A stretch of DNA of 64,000 nucleotides from Galbibacter pacificus (GCF_029603165.1 NZ_JAQSVC010000005.1:124001-188000), one strand, 5' to 3'; numbered from the stretch's first letter, positions 25,155 through 34,687 are shown. Notes: generated by a model not told the origin, from the sequence alone. Program-made: numbers and translations.

Positions 25155-26474
25155 CTATAGCGGAAGGCTCCCCGATAATGATTTTAGCGCTATTTCAGAC
25201 AATTTGGCCTGGAAATTGGCATTGCTAAAGCGTAATTGTGCATTGATGTAATTAAGCTGAGCTGTTCTAAATTCTATGGTTGGGATGGCACCTATACGGT
25301 ATTTTTCCATGGTTATCTCCAAATTTTCTTTGGCAATGGCCTCATTGTTCCGCTCTAGTTCAATAAGATTTAAATTGGTTTGATAGGTTTGGTAGGCAAT
25401 ACTTAATTGAGATAAAAGGGTTCTTTCCTGTTGTTCAATAAGCAATTTGCTATTGTCTATTTTAATTTTGGCAATTTTTTCGTTTCTATTTTGGTTGAAG
25501 CCATTAAAAACGGTTAAGTTAACGCCAAAGCCATAATTAAATCCATGAGAAGAAGAATTGGTGGTAAACCCTAAACTGGATTCCGATTCGCTAAAATTAT
25601 ATCCAGTTGTAGCTATTAATGAAGGATAACGGAGCGATTTGACCTGTTTGAGTTTCAGTTCGGCAATACGCTTGTTTATAACCTGGGCCATTAATTCGGG
25701 GTTGCCTTCTTTTGCCATGCTTTCCAGTTGTGGCAAAAATAAGTCTTCATCTACCGTGATATTGTCTACCACTTTAAATTCGGTTTTATTGTCGCGGGCA
25801 AGTAATTGATTTAATTCTACTTTTGTATTGGCATAAATTTCCTTTTGCTTCAGCATGAGGGTTTGATCTGTATTTAAATCAACTTGGGCATTCAGCACTT
25901 CCAGTTTGGAAGCTTTACCAATGGTAAACCTATTTTGAGCGAGTTCAACCCTTTGTTGCGAGATTACAAGTGTGCTATCTAAAGCAGCAAGTTGCTGTTG
26001 CTGCTGTACAAGATCGTAGTAAGTTACAAGTACACTGCTTACATTGGTTAAAATAGATTTTTTTAATTCTGCATCGCCCAGTTTTTTATTCTCTTTTAAC
26101 TGATCGTATTTTGCAAACATCCCAAAACCATCAAAAAGAGTCCAATCCAACGCTACACCATAGCTCAAATTATTGTTTTTGGCATTGTCGAGTGCATTTA
26201 CGGTTCCGTCCGATCTGGTTTGTGTAAGGTTTAATACACTGTTGTTATCGTCTAAGGATGCGTTTACCCGCGGGAGCATTCCTGCAAACCCGGGAGATGT
26301 GTTGACTTCGTCTATTTTTAGGTCGTTTTTTGCGAGCCTTATTTCATAGTTGTTTTCGAGTGTAATGGCTATGGCATTTTCAGCAGTTAAGATTTCAGCC
26401 TCCTGAGCATATCCATAAAAAATAAAGAAGCCAAAAACTAGCAGCAATAATGAGGTGCTTTTATTCATTTTCAT
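25155..26474 (-). CDS. TolC-family outer-membrane efflux protein
   Basis: About 440 residues with a signal peptide (KSTSLLLLVFGFFIFYGYAQ). It has two outer-membrane-efflux repeats of long alpha-helices with beta strands (ENAIAITLENNYEIRLAKNDL; later VELAQNRFTIGKASKLEVLNAQVDL and NLEITMEKYRIGAIPTIEFRTAQLNYINAQ). It is the trimeric outer-membrane channel of a tripartite pump. The start lies at 26474 or 26468; both Met codons overlap the end of the RND gene, showing coupling. The order adaptor-RND-TolC in one operon defines a complete pump. Confidence 0.92.
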   Translation of the reverse strand: MKMNKSTSLLLLVFGFFIFYGYAQEAEILTAENAIAITLENNYEIRLAKNDLKIDEVNTSPGFAGMLPRVNASLDDNNSVLNLTQTRSDGTVNALDNAKNNNLSYGVALDWTLFDGFGMFAKYDQLKENKKLGDAELKKSILTNVSSVLVTYYDLVQQQQQLAALDSTLVISQQRVELAQNRFTIGKASKLEVLNAQVDLNTDQTLMLKQKEIYANTKVELNQLLARDNKTEFKVVDNITVDEDLFLPQLESMAKEGNPELMAQVINKRIAELKLKQVKSLRYPSLIATTGYNFSESESSLGFTTNSSSHGFNYGFGVNLTVFNGFNQNRNEKIAKIKIDNSKLLIEQQERTLLSQLSIAYQTYQTNLNLIELERNNEAIAKENLEITMEKYRIGAIPTIEFRTAQLNYINAQLRFSNANFQAKLSEIALKSLSGSLPL

Positions 26475-29400
26475 ATTTATCAAGAGCTTCATATTCGGTT
26501 TTAAGCTTTTTGGTTTTAGACCACATAGAATAGATTGCGGGAATAATATACAACGTTAAGATAAGCGAGAACATGGTCCCCCCAATAATAACGACGCCCA
26601 TGCCAATCCTACTTGTAGAAGCGGCACCTAAGGACAGCGCAATGGGCAGTGCGCCCAAGGCAATGGTTAAACTTGTCATTAATATGGGTCGCAAACGCGA
26701 TTCTGCCGCCCTAACAATGGCCTGCTCTTTGGGAACGCCTTCTTCACGGAGCTGGTTGGCAAATTCAACAATTAAAATACCGTTTTTGGTTACCAGGCCA
26801 ATAAGCATAATGGTACCAATTTGGCTGAAAATGTTCCAGGTTTGCCCAAAAAGCCACAAAGAAAATACTGCTCCGGCCACCGCCATTGGGACCGTTAAAA
26901 TAATAATTAACGGATCGATAAAACTTTCAAATTGTGCCGAGAGAATTAAAAAAATCAGCAAAAGTGCAAGTCCAAAGGCGTACATGGTATTCGAGCTGCT
27001 TTCTACAAAATCCCTGGATTCGCCACCGAGGTCTGTTGTAAAGGATTCGTCGAGAACTTTTTCCTTGATTTTATTCATGGCATTTATTCCATCGCTTATG
27101 CTTTTTCCCGGAGCAAGACTGGCCGAAACCGTTGCAGAAAGATACCGGTTATTATGAAACAATTGTGGCGGACTACTATGTTCTGATGTTGTAACGAGGT
27201 TGTCCAACTGAATTAATTGGCCTTCTTTGTTTTTAACAAAAATAGAAGTAAGGTCGGTAGGCGTTGCCCGGTCTTTTTTATCAAACTGGCCTATTACCTG
27301 ATATTGCTTTCCGTTCATGAGGAAATACCCAAAGCGTTGGCCACTCAACGATAATTGCAGGGTCTGTGCAACATCGCGTACAGAAACTCCCAAGCTTTCG
27401 GCTTTTTCCCTGTTGATGGTTACGTAGATTTCCGGTTTATTAAATTTGAGGTCTACATCCGTATAAGAAAAAGTGGGATCGTTTTCGGCTTCCTTCATGA
27501 ATTCAGGGATTTTTTCTTCTAATTTTTCAAAATTAGGAGCCTGAATGATGTATTGAATGGGTGGCCCGCCACGGCGGTTTACGGAAATTGTGGGTTTTTC
27601 GGACACACTGGTTTTTGCACCGACATAACTTTTGGTCCACCGTCCAAGATCATTGGCTATTTCGTGCTGGGAACGTTCCCGGTCGTGCACATCTTCTAAG
27701 GCGATAAAAGCCCTTCCGCTATTTACGGAGGAAGTGCCAAATCCTGGCGAGGTTAATATGAGGCTTACTTTTTTCTCCGGAATGGAATCGTTGATGAGTT
27801 TTGTAATATGTGTCATGTACCGGTCCATGTACTCATATGAAGACCCTTCGGGGGCACTTACGTTTAAGCTTACAAAACCACGGTCTTCATAAGGAGCGGT
27901 TTCCTTCTGAAGAATATTGTAAAATAGGCCAATCATTACAATACATGCCAATAAAATGGGGAAACTAAGCCATTTGCGTTTCATAAAACCACTTAATGAG
28001 CTGGCGTAACCTTTGTTCATTGCAACAAAGTAGTTTTCTGTAATGTTGTAGAATTTTGAGTGTTTTTGCTTTCCGGGCTTCATTAAATACGCGTTCAGCA
28101 TGGGGGTAAGCGTAAGGGAAACAAAAGCAGATACCAATACGGCAGCAGCCAGCACTACGCCAAATTCCCTAAATAACCTTCCAACAAAGCCTTCCAAGAA
28201 AATAACCGGTAAAAATACGGCCGCCAAAGTAATGGATATGGATATTACGGCAAAGAAAATCTCATTAGATCCTTTAATAGCCGCCTCTATGGGGCTCATG
28301 CCTTCTTCTACTTTTTTGTATATATTTTCGGTAACAACAATTCCATCATCAACCACCAGGCCGGTAGCAAGAACAATGGCCAAAAGCGTAAGCACGTTAA
28401 TGGAATATCCCAAGGCCCACATGATAAAAAAGGTAGCAATTAACGAAACCGGAATATCGATAAGCGGACGTAATGCCATGGACCAGTTTCTAAAGAAAAG
28501 GAAGATTACCAAAATTACCAGAATAATCGAAATTACAAGTGTTTCGGCAACTTCACTAACTGCTTTTCTAACAAAAATTGTATCATCGATTACAACATTT
28601 AGCTTAAAGCCTTCGGGAAGGTCTTTTTTCAATTTGTCGTATTCTTTGTAAAAAGCATCGGCAATGTCCAAATAGTTTGTTCCGGGTTGGGGTATTACGG
28701 CAACGGCTACCATGGGCTGGCCGGAGTCGCTCATTTTCGTTTCCATATTTTCGCCTTCAAGGGTTGCTTTACCAACATCGCTAAAGCGAACTACTTTTTC
28801 TCCTTCGGCTAAAATGATAATGTTGTTAAAGCCTTCTTCTGTAGAAAGGTTGCCTATTGTTTTAACGGTCAACTCGGTATTGTTGCCCGTGAGTTTCCCA
28901 GAAGGCAATTCTACATTCTGAGCCAACAATGCATTGCGCACATCGGCAACGGTAGCTCCGTAAGAAGCTAATTTTACGGGGTCTATCCACAGCCGCATGG
29001 CATATTTGCGCTGTCCCCAAATTTGAACGCTGCTCACCCCTTGAATGGTTTCGATACGCTGGGCGATTACGTTTTCGGCATAATCAGAAAGTTCAAGTAT
29101 GTTCTTGGTGTCGCTCTGAACGGTCATTGACAAAATACGCTGGGCATCGGCATCTGCCTTCGAAACCACCGGAGGCGCATCAATGTCATCGGGGAGGCTG
29201 CGCACGGCTTGGGAAACTTTGTCCCGAACATCGTTGGCCGCTTCTTCTAGGTTTTTATCTAAGTTGAACTCAATATTAATCCTGCTGGAACCTTGAATAC
29301 TTGAAGAGGTAATGTTCCGGATTCCGTCAATGGAATTAATGGATTTTTCTAGAGGCTCCGTAATTTGAGATTCAATAATATCGGCATTGGCACCTGCGTA

Positions 29401-29550
29401 ATTTGTTCTTACGGATACTTGGGCCGGATCTATGGAAGGGAATTCCCGAACTCCCAAAAAGGTATAACCAATAATCCCGAACAGGATAATTGATATATTC
29501 ATTACAATGGTTAGAACCGGACGTTTAATACTTATGGTAGAAAGATTCAT
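26461..29550 (-). CDS. RND efflux pump inner-membrane permease
   Basis: 1029 residues, the normal AcrB-like length, with twelve predicted membrane helices and two large periplasmic loops. Landmarks are the start NLSTISIKRPVLTIVMNISIIL, the proton-relay helix ATGLVVDDGIVVTENIYKK (paired Asp about 400), and the C-terminal helices with GLVTKNGILIVEFANQL and ALGALPIALSLGA. It belongs to the HAE-1-like branch, which exports hydrophobic or amphiphilic compounds using the proton gradient. The substrate cannot be told. It overlaps the adaptor gene by 4 bases and the TolC-like gene at its 3' end. Confidence 0.95.
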   Translation of the reverse strand: MNLSTISIKRPVLTIVMNISIILFGIIGYTFLGVREFPSIDPAQVSVRTNYAGANADIIESQITEPLEKSINSIDGIRNITSSSIQGSSRINIEFNLDKNLEEAANDVRDKVSQAVRSLPDDIDAPPVVSKADADAQRILSMTVQSDTKNILELSDYAENVIAQRIETIQGVSSVQIWGQRKYAMRLWIDPVKLASYGATVADVRNALLAQNVELPSGKLTGNNTELTVKTIGNLSTEEGFNNIIILAEGEKVVRFSDVGKATLEGENMETKMSDSGQPMVAVAVIPQPGTNYLDIADAFYKEYDKLKKDLPEGFKLNVVIDDTIFVRKAVSEVAETLVISIILVILVIFLFFRNWSMALRPLIDIPVSLIATFFIMWALGYSINVLTLLAIVLATGLVVDDGIVVTENIYKKVEEGMSPIEAAIKGSNEIFFAVISISITLAAVFLPVIFLEGFVGRLFREFGVVLAAAVLVSAFVSLTLTPMLNAYLMKPGKQKHSKFYNITENYFVAMNKGYASSLSGFMKRKWLSFPILLACIVMIGLFYNILQKETAPYEDRGFVSLNVSAPEGSSYEYMDRYMTHITKLINDSIPEKKVSLILTSPGFGTSSVNSGRAFIALEDVHDRERSQHEIANDLGRWTKSYVGAKTSVSEKPTISVNRRGGPPIQYIIQAPNFEKLEEKIPEFMKEAENDPTFSYTDVDLKFNKPEIYVTINREKAESLGVSVRDVAQTLQLSLSGQRFGYFLMNGKQYQVIGQFDKKDRATPTDLTSIFVKNKEGQLIQLDNLVTTSEHSSPPQLFHNNRYLSATVSASLAPGKSISDGINAMNKIKEKVLDESFTTDLGGESRDFVESSSNTMYAFGLALLLIFLILSAQFESFIDPLIIILTVPMAVAGAVFSLWLFGQTWNIFSQIGTIMLIGLVTKNGILIVEFANQLREEGVPKEQAIVRAAESRLRPILMTSLTIALGALPIALSLGAASTSRIGMGVVIIGGTMFSLILTLYIIPAIYSMWSKTKKLKTEYEALDKYENE

Positions 29551-30629
29551 GGATTTTCTGTGCTAGCGTCTGGATTAATGAGGTCTAGTTTTACGGGCGT
29601 ACCATTGTCGAGGGCCATTACGCCATATGTTAGAATGGTATCTCCGGGTTTAAGCCCAGAAAGTACCCGGACATAACGGTCTGTACGGGCTCCGGTCTGT
29701 ACTTCTATTTCCTGAGCCCTTCCATTGCGCGCTATAAAAATCTTTTTCCCGTTTTGTATCGGTATTAAAGCCTCCGTAGGTACCATTAATGCATTAGTAA
29801 CGGTTTCTAGGGGAAGGTTAACGTTTACGTACATTCCAGGGTACAACTTTTGTTCGCTATTGTCTGTTATGGCGCGCATTTTTAATGTTCGTGTGGCAAC
29901 TTCCACTTCGGGTTCTATGGCATAGATTTTAGCGGTATGCTCTTCTGTGTTGTTGGTGGTTGTAAAGGTAAAAGTGCTATTAAGCTGCATGCGCGATGCA
30001 TATTTTTCGGGTATGGAAAAGGTAAGTTTTAAGCGTTTTGTATTTACCAGCTTTGCAATAATGGTAACCGGGGTTACATAACTTCCTTTTGATATGGACC
30101 GCAACCCAATGGTGCCGGAAAAAGGGGCCCTGATGGAAGTTTTGGAGAGCTGCGCCGCGATTAGGTCGGATTCTGCTTGCGCCGATTGTAGGTCGGCACT
30201 GGCAACATCGTATTCTTCTTGGCTAATAGCCTGCTTTTCCAAAAGAAGTTTTGCCCTTCTTTCGTTCTCGGCAGCAAGTTTTTGTGCTGTTTTTGCTTTT
30301 GATAGCTGGGCACGTAGTTCAATATCGTTTACCTTTACCAATATTTGCCCTTCGCTTACTTTGCTTCCCTCTTCAAAATTAATGCTTTCTACCACTCCTG
30401 AAACTTCACTGCGGATTTCAATTTGCTCATTGGCTTCGAGCGAACCCGAAAGAGAGAGGTTGTCCTTAAACTCCTGTGGTTTTAGCACCATGCCACCAAC
30501 TTTTATGGATGAGGCGTTGCCACTTTTTAAGGGACCGGTATTTTGTTCATTATTTTTATAGATCCGGTAGCCTATGAGGCCGCCAATACCAATAATCAAC
30601 AATAGATAAACTATGTATTTTACTTTCAT
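29547..30629 (-). CDS. RND efflux periplasmic adaptor (membrane fusion protein)
   Basis: I chose the start MKVKYIVYLLLIIGIGGLIG at 30629, which puts the membrane anchor at the N-terminus; the in-frame codon 14 residues earlier adds an implausible extension. The 360-residue protein has the biotinyl-lipoyl half-motifs (IEIRSEVSGVVESINFEEGSKVSEGQILVKV and SIRAPFSGTIGLRSISKGSYV) flanking a coiled-coil hairpin (about 85-150). Beta-barrel and membrane-proximal domains follow. It links the RND permease to the TolC channel and heads the operon. Confidence 0.93.
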   Translation of the reverse strand: MKVKYIVYLLLIIGIGGLIGYRIYKNNEQNTGPLKSGNASSIKVGGMVLKPQEFKDNLSLSGSLEANEQIEIRSEVSGVVESINFEEGSKVSEGQILVKVNDIELRAQLSKAKTAQKLAAENERRAKLLLEKQAISQEEYDVASADLQSAQAESDLIAAQLSKTSIRAPFSGTIGLRSISKGSYVTPVTIIAKLVNTKRLKLTFSIPEKYASRMQLNSTFTFTTTNNTEEHTAKIYAIEPEVEVATRTLKMRAITDNSEQKLYPGMYVNVNLPLETVTNALMVPTEALIPIQNGKKIFIARNGRAQEIEVQTGARTDRYVRVLSGLKPGDTILTYGVMALDNGTPVKLDLINPDASTENP

Positions 30630-30957
30630 GAGGGGTAAATAGTTAGTACGTTTTAAATAGGGTTTTAGCATGAACCGGCCTATAAAAAGGCTTCAAATTC
30701 ATCGAAGCTTCAAAATGAATGGAATTTTGCGTATGATACAAGTTAAAGTTTGTTAAAGTTTTAATTTTAACGTTTTTGATTATGAGGTGATTGATTTTTT
30801 TATGTGAATATTGCCGATTCTATAAAAAATAGCGTTTGGCTAAGGTTTAAAGAATCAATTTTAATACGATGTAGGTCCGTAACTGTTTTTGTCTTTTTGA
30901 TAATTATCAGAAAAAAAATATTTTCCTTTGCCATAATTTATATATTTGATAAAAAAA
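30630..30957. other. Intergenic region upstream of the efflux operon and the small exporter
   Basis: No gene seen. A TATATTTG -7-like box at 30941-30948 sits just before the next plus-strand gene and overlaps a TTG that could otherwise be taken as its start, which argues for the ATG at 30958. Promoters for the leftward efflux operon were not pinpointed. Confidence 0.4.
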
Positions 30958-31416
30958 ATGATTGCTGAAATACTCGTGGCCATGCTGTGGAGTGTATCCC
31001 CCTTTGGCGAGGCAAAAGTTGGTATTCCATATGCCATATTCAATAATGTAAATATTTACCTGTCTTTTTTAGTATGTTTTGCGGCAAATGTATTGGTGTA
31101 CCCAATAATGATGTTTTTTTTGGATTATATGAACGCACATTTGCTAAAATGGAATTTTTACAAAAAAAGCGCCATTAAAGTTGCACGCAGGATAAAAAAA
31201 GGGGCTGGGACTAACGTAGGGAAATTTGGTTTCTATGGAATCTTGATATTTGTAATGCTGCCAATACCCGGTACCGGTGTATACGCAGGAAGCATTGCCG
31301 CTTATTTGTTTAGGATGCCATACCAACAGGCTTTTTTGGCAAATACCATTGGGATATTTTTGTCGTGTGCAATGGTTTGGGGAATGACAATGGCTACATA
31401 CCACGGGATAAATTAA
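30958..31416 (+). CDS. Small multidrug-export-type membrane protein (COG2426-like)
   Basis: About 152 residues, largely hydrophobic, with 3-4 membrane segments (AEILVAMLWSVSPFGEAKVGIPY, LSFLVCFAANVLVYPIMMFF, GFYGILIFVMLPIPGTGVYAG, FLANTIGIFLSCAMVWGM). The P-x-GEA-K-GIP and PIPGTGVYAG signatures are characteristic of this family, which is annotated as small multidrug export but little tested. ATG 30958 was chosen over the TTG at 30946 because the latter lies inside a promoter-like box. Orientation differs from both neighbours, so it is probably monocistronic. Confidence 0.8.
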   Translation: MIAEILVAMLWSVSPFGEAKVGIPYAIFNNVNIYLSFLVCFAANVLVYPIMMFFLDYMNAHLLKWNFYKKSAIKVARRIKKGAGTNVGKFGFYGILIFVMLPIPGTGVYAGSIAAYLFRMPYQQAFLANTIGIFLSCAMVWGMTMATYHGIN

Positions 31417-31450
31417 GTTAATTTGCTGCGCCGTATTGAATTAAAATGTG

Positions 31451-32947
31451 CTAAATTTTTCTTTTATAGATGCCTGCATTGCCAATGGTTTTTTGCAAAC
31501 GGTATTTGCTTATCAATAAGCGGTCGAAAATAGAGCTTTCCAAGGGATAATCTTTTTCTTTTTTTGAAAACAAATAATCAGGGTCCGGCCCTACAATATA
31601 TTCTGGTTTTACAATATTGAAGATGCGAAATATTTCTTCTTCACTCGAAGACGAATGTATGCCCATGTATGGAAAAAGCGCTTCCCGATATAAATTACTG
31701 GGGTGCGTCATTGCCTTGGAGGGAATGTTTTCGTTCATCAGCCAATAACCAATATGGTAATCAACAAAAAGTATATTATTGGGATTAACATGTGTTTTTG
31801 TAAAATATTCGGGTATTTCAAAACCTTCTTCGTTATAAAGCGTTTTTCCCTGAACAAGCCTGTTGGCCAAAGTGCCGTATTCAACATAAGATTCCATTGG
31901 GGTAATAATCAGCAGAATGGTTATCAGTTTTAATGAAATATAATTTTTAAACCTTGTGTTGTAAAGCCAAATCATGAGGCATACAATTAAAAATGGAAAT
32001 ACCTGTATTAAATAATGCCCGTTGACTTTTCCAGCATCAATAAAAGAAATCAATACTCCTATTAACGATAAAACAATTAGGACATATAAGCGCTGTATTT
32101 TTTTAATATGGTGATTGTATTTTTTGTAAAGAATATAAGCAACCCCTATGGCACATACCACAAAGAAAGATAAAACCAGTTTGGTAATAAGCGAACTGGC
32201 CGGATTATAGGCAATGGGGGCCAGGATGACAGAATTCCACCATACATTGAAATTCGAGGTTAATAGGTAAGGAATGGCCGTTATGGTTATGGTCAACAAG
32301 GTGCCAAAAAGCAAAAAGAAACCACTTAAAAAGGCCTTGACGATATTTTCGTGGTATAATTTATTAATGCACAGAAAAATCCCCAATAACAATGCAGGGT
32401 ATGCCATATTAAGTTTGGTCATCATGGAACAGCCCAGTAATAGCCCTACAAAAAAAAGACTTACATAATTGGTATGGTTTTTCCACAATATAAAAAGAGC
32501 GGGTATAAAAAAGAATATGGAAATATGTTCGCTCATTACGCCTTGTATGTTACCAAAGAGGCTAGCGGTTATAATAAACAGGACACCTCCCAAAAGCGCA
32601 ATTTTTTTGCTGGATATTTCTTTTAGCATTTTGTATACAACAAAAGCCGATATGCTAATAAGCACACAACCAATAAAGCGAATAGCAAGAAAACTTTTGC
32701 CAAACAAGAAGATGATCCCTGCAAAAAAATAAAAAAGCAACGGGGGTTTTAGGTCCCAGAGTTTTATATAAGGTAGGTAACCGTCCACTATGGATTGTCC
32801 CATAAGGATGAAAGTACTTTCGTCACGGTCTATATAATCCCGGAAAAAAAAGGGAAACCTAATCAATAAAACGGCAATTAATAATAATACAAAGACATAA
32901 GAATAGCCTTTAAAGGAACGATATGGGGGGAGACCTTTTATATTCAT
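31451..32947 (-). CDS. GT39-type membrane glycosyltransferase (dolichyl-phosphate-mannose-mannosyltransferase-like)
   Basis: 498 residues with roughly 10-11 membrane helices. The first external loop has the acidic motif YIDRDESTF (Asp42, Glu43 region) followed by LWDLKPPLLFYFFAGI, the arrangement seen in GT-C enzymes of the GT39/PMT_2 type. Such proteins use polyprenyl-phosphate sugars to glycosylate lipids, proteins or glycans on the outer face of the inner membrane. The acceptor is unknown. The soluble C-terminal part (about 380-498) is a short periplasmic tail. It stands alone, upstream of a tRNA on the same strand. Confidence 0.85.
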   Translation of the reverse strand: MNIKGLPPYRSFKGYSYVFVLLLIAVLLIRFPFFFRDYIDRDESTFILMGQSIVDGYLPYIKLWDLKPPLLFYFFAGIIFLFGKSFLAIRFIGCVLISISAFVVYKMLKEISSKKIALLGGVLFIITASLFGNIQGVMSEHISIFFFIPALFILWKNHTNYVSLFFVGLLLGCSMMTKLNMAYPALLLGIFLCINKLYHENIVKAFLSGFFLLFGTLLTITITAIPYLLTSNFNVWWNSVILAPIAYNPASSLITKLVLSFFVVCAIGVAYILYKKYNHHIKKIQRLYVLIVLSLIGVLISFIDAGKVNGHYLIQVFPFLIVCLMIWLYNTRFKNYISLKLITILLIITPMESYVEYGTLANRLVQGKTLYNEEGFEIPEYFTKTHVNPNNILFVDYHIGYWLMNENIPSKAMTHPSNLYREALFPYMGIHSSSSEEEIFRIFNIVKPEYIVGPDPDYLFSKKEKDYPLESSIFDRLLISKYRLQKTIGNAGIYKRKI

Positions 32948-33082
32948 TATAGTTAACGCTATAGATAGAATCTATTTTATGATGCTGCAAAGTAAGAAAA
33001 ATAATATTATATAGTAAGAAAAATGATATTATAAATTGAAGTTAATTTTTATGGTAACCTTCTTTAGGTCAGGAAAAAACAT

Positions 33083-33117
33083 AAAAAAAAGCCTTACATT
33101 TCTGTAAAGCTTTTTTC
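33083..33117 (-). terminator. Rho-independent terminator of the tRNA-Met gene
   Basis: Reading leftward after the tRNA, GCTTTACA pairs with TGTAAGGC (one mismatch) around a four-base loop and is followed by eight T. The flanking A and T runs also make it usable from the other strand. Confidence 0.75.
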
Positions 33118-33121
33118 CCAG

Positions 33122-33195
33122 TAGCGAGATCGAGATTTGAACTCGAGACCTCCGGGTTATGAATCCGACGCTCTAACCAACTGAGCTACCTCGCC
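33122..33195 (-). tRNA. tRNA-Met (CAT anticodon)
   Basis: 74 bases fold as a cloverleaf: acceptor GGCGAGG with TCTCGCT (two G-U pairs), D arm GCTCAGTTGGTTAGAGC, anticodon loop TTCATAA with CAT, and T arm TCGAGTTCAAATCTCGA. The discriminator is A and CCA is not encoded. The anticodon stem has an A-C mismatch next to the loop and lacks the three G-C pairs of initiator tRNA, so it is an elongator type. A CAT anticodon could also be a lysidine-modified tRNA-Ile, but the overall sequence fits Met better. Confidence 0.9.
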
Positions 33196-33284
33196 ATTTT
33201 GTCTTCGGCACCCCTAACCTCCCGCTGATTGTTGGGATGAGCTACATTGCCTTTATGTACGCGCCTATTTTTGTTAGGCGGGTG

Positions 33285-33292
33285 CAAATATA
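33285..33292 (-). promoter_or_regulatory. Candidate -7 box of the tRNA-Met promoter
   Basis: TATATTTG on the minus strand lies about 90 bases upstream of the tRNA. A small hairpin (CGCCTA ... TAGGCG, 33262-33280) lies in the presumed 5' leader. Confidence 0.45.
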
Positions 33293-33401
33293 AAAACAAA
33301 TTTATCCGAATCAAACCAAACACGAAAAATATTTTTATTTAAAAAAATTGAACTAGTTAATTAGAAATAATTATATTGTCACTTTATAAAAAGATCAACG
33401 T

Positions 33402-33785
33402 ATGGAAGAGAAAGTTAAATATGAATTAGAGTTCCCTATACACTCCTCACCTCAACTGCTATACCAATATATTTCTACACCCTCCGGGCTATCAGAGTGG
33501 TTTGCCGATAATGTAAACTCGCGCGGAGAGCTTTTTACATTTATTTGGGACGGAACCGAAGAACAGGCCAAGCTGGTAAGAAAAAAAAGCGGCGAACTGG
33601 TTAAGTTTAAATGGGTAGAAAGCGATGAAGATACGTTCTTCGAAATTAAAATCGTGGTAGACGAAATTACCAAAGATGTATCTTTAATGATTACCGATTT
33701 TACGGAGGAAGATGAAGTTGACGAGGCAAAAATGCTTTGGGAAAACCAAATATCCGACTTAAAACAAGTATTGGGGTCTGCTTAG
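33402..33785 (+). CDS. START-like domain protein (Bacteroidota-specific)
   Basis: 127 residues forming a single helix-grip domain. It opens with EKVKYELEFPIHSSPQLLYQYISTPSGL and contains SEWFADNVNSRG, FTFIWDGTEEQAKL and a final helix MLWENQISDLKQVLGSA. This is a widely conserved Bacteroidota family of unknown function, normally found beside the class IV aminotransferase and YqgE genes, as here. Ligand binding is suggested by the fold only. A hairpin follows the gene at 33813-33841. Confidence 0.85.
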   Translation: MEEKVKYELEFPIHSSPQLLYQYISTPSGLSEWFADNVNSRGELFTFIWDGTEEQAKLVRKKSGELVKFKWVESDEDTFFEIKIVVDEITKDVSLMITDFTEEDEVDEAKMLWENQISDLKQVLGSA

Positions 33786-33805
33786 GAATCCTTGATCATA
33801 AAAAG

Positions 33806-33813
33806 TATATTTG
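33806..33813 (+). promoter_or_regulatory. -7 box inside the START/aminotransferase intergenic hairpin region
   Basis: TATATTTG matches TAnnTTTG. The transcription start would fall near 33818-33820, inside the left arm of the hairpin, so transcripts from this promoter would lack the terminator stem. It would serve the aminotransferase gene at 33842. Confidence 0.45.
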
Positions 33814-33841
33814 TGCCTTGAAATTTTCAAGGCACTTTTTT
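33813..33841 (+). terminator. Terminator hairpin between the START-like and aminotransferase genes
   Basis: GTGCCTTGAAA (33813-33823) is the exact reverse complement of TTTCAAGGCAC (33825-33835), followed by six T. The T run ends directly at the next ATG (33842). Confidence 0.75.
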
Positions 33842-34687
33842 ATGATAAATTTTAACGGGCAGCTACTGGAAAACAATGCCAATTTCTTAAACGGAGCGAA
33901 TAGGGGGTTACGCTACGGAGATGCCCTGTTTGAGACAATACGGGTTGTAAACAACAAAATTTTCTTTTGGGAGCCCCATTATTTGCGTTTAATGGCATCC
34001 ATGCGAATACTGCGGATGGACATCCCGATGAACTTTACCATGGAGTTCCTACAACAGCAAATTGAAAATACAATTGAAAACAATGAGTTGCAAGACCAAG
34101 CTGTAAGGGTCCGCTTTACGGTTTTTAGGGAAAATGGCGGCCTGTATACTCCTGCAACCAATAATGTGTTGTATATTATTGAAGCAAAAAAAATAGAAAA
34201 CCCTTTTTATGTTTTGAACACGCAACCCTATGAGGTTGAATTATTTAAAGATCATTATGTTAACTCAGGTTTATTGTCCACTTTAAAGTCCAACAATAAA
34301 ATTGTAAATGTTTTGGCAGGGATTTTTGCAAAAGAAAATGGCTATGACAATTGCTTGTTGGTCAACGAACATAAAAATGTAATTGAAGCGACAAACGGAA
34401 ACTTGTTTTTGGTGAAAGGACATACCGTAAAAACGCCACCAATTACCGAAGGTTGCCTAAATGGGGTTTTAAGGAAACAATTAATCGATATCATTGAAAA
34501 AACCGAAGGCCTGGAAATAACAGAGGCAGTAATATCTCCATTTGAGCTTCAAAAAGCCGATGAGTTATTTTTAACAAATGTTATTTCGGGAATTACGTCG
34601 ATAACCAAATACCGTAAAAAATTATATACAAACGAAGTGGCAAAACAACTTTTAGGAAGATTGAACGCTAAAGCACGGCTAATTTAA
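33842..34687 (+). CDS. Class IV PLP-dependent aminotransferase (4-amino-4-deoxychorismate lyase/branched-chain type)
   Basis: I chose ATG 33842, giving MINFNGQLLENN; the upstream in-frame extension overlaps the previous gene and a terminator. The 281-residue protein has RGLRYGDALFETIR (21-34), the expected PLP lysine in STLKSNN (Lys149), and EATNGNLFLV (about 179-188) binding the cofactor phosphate. The GVLRKQLIDI helix follows. Class IV enzymes include branched-chain and D-amino acid aminotransferases and 4-amino-4-deoxychorismate lyase (PabC). The length and form fit the PabC/Dat group, but the exact substrate is uncertain. Confidence 0.85.
   Translation: MINFNGQLLENNANFLNGANRGLRYGDALFETIRVVNNKIFFWEPHYLRLMASMRILRMDIPMNFTMEFLQQQIENTIENNELQDQAVRVRFTVFRENGGLYTPATNNVLYIIEAKKIENPFYVLNTQPYEVELFKDHYVNSGLLSTLKSNNKIVNVLAGIFAKENGYDNCLLVNEHKNVIEATNGNLFLVKGHTVKTPPITEGCLNGVLRKQLIDIIEKTEGLEITEAVISPFELQKADELFLTNVISGITSITKYRKKLYTNEVAKQLLGRLNAKARLI

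Noticed and set aside
28100-28651. Plus-strand 183-codon open frame inside the RND permease gene
   Set aside because: Antisense shadow of a strongly conserved gene; its residues show no recognisable pattern.
30946-30957. TTG start for the small membrane exporter
   Set aside because: The TTG is the end of a TATATTTG promoter-like box; ATG 30958 is more plausible.
33122-33195. tRNA as a possible integration (att) site
   Set aside because: No integrase gene or duplicated tRNA 3' end was seen on either side.
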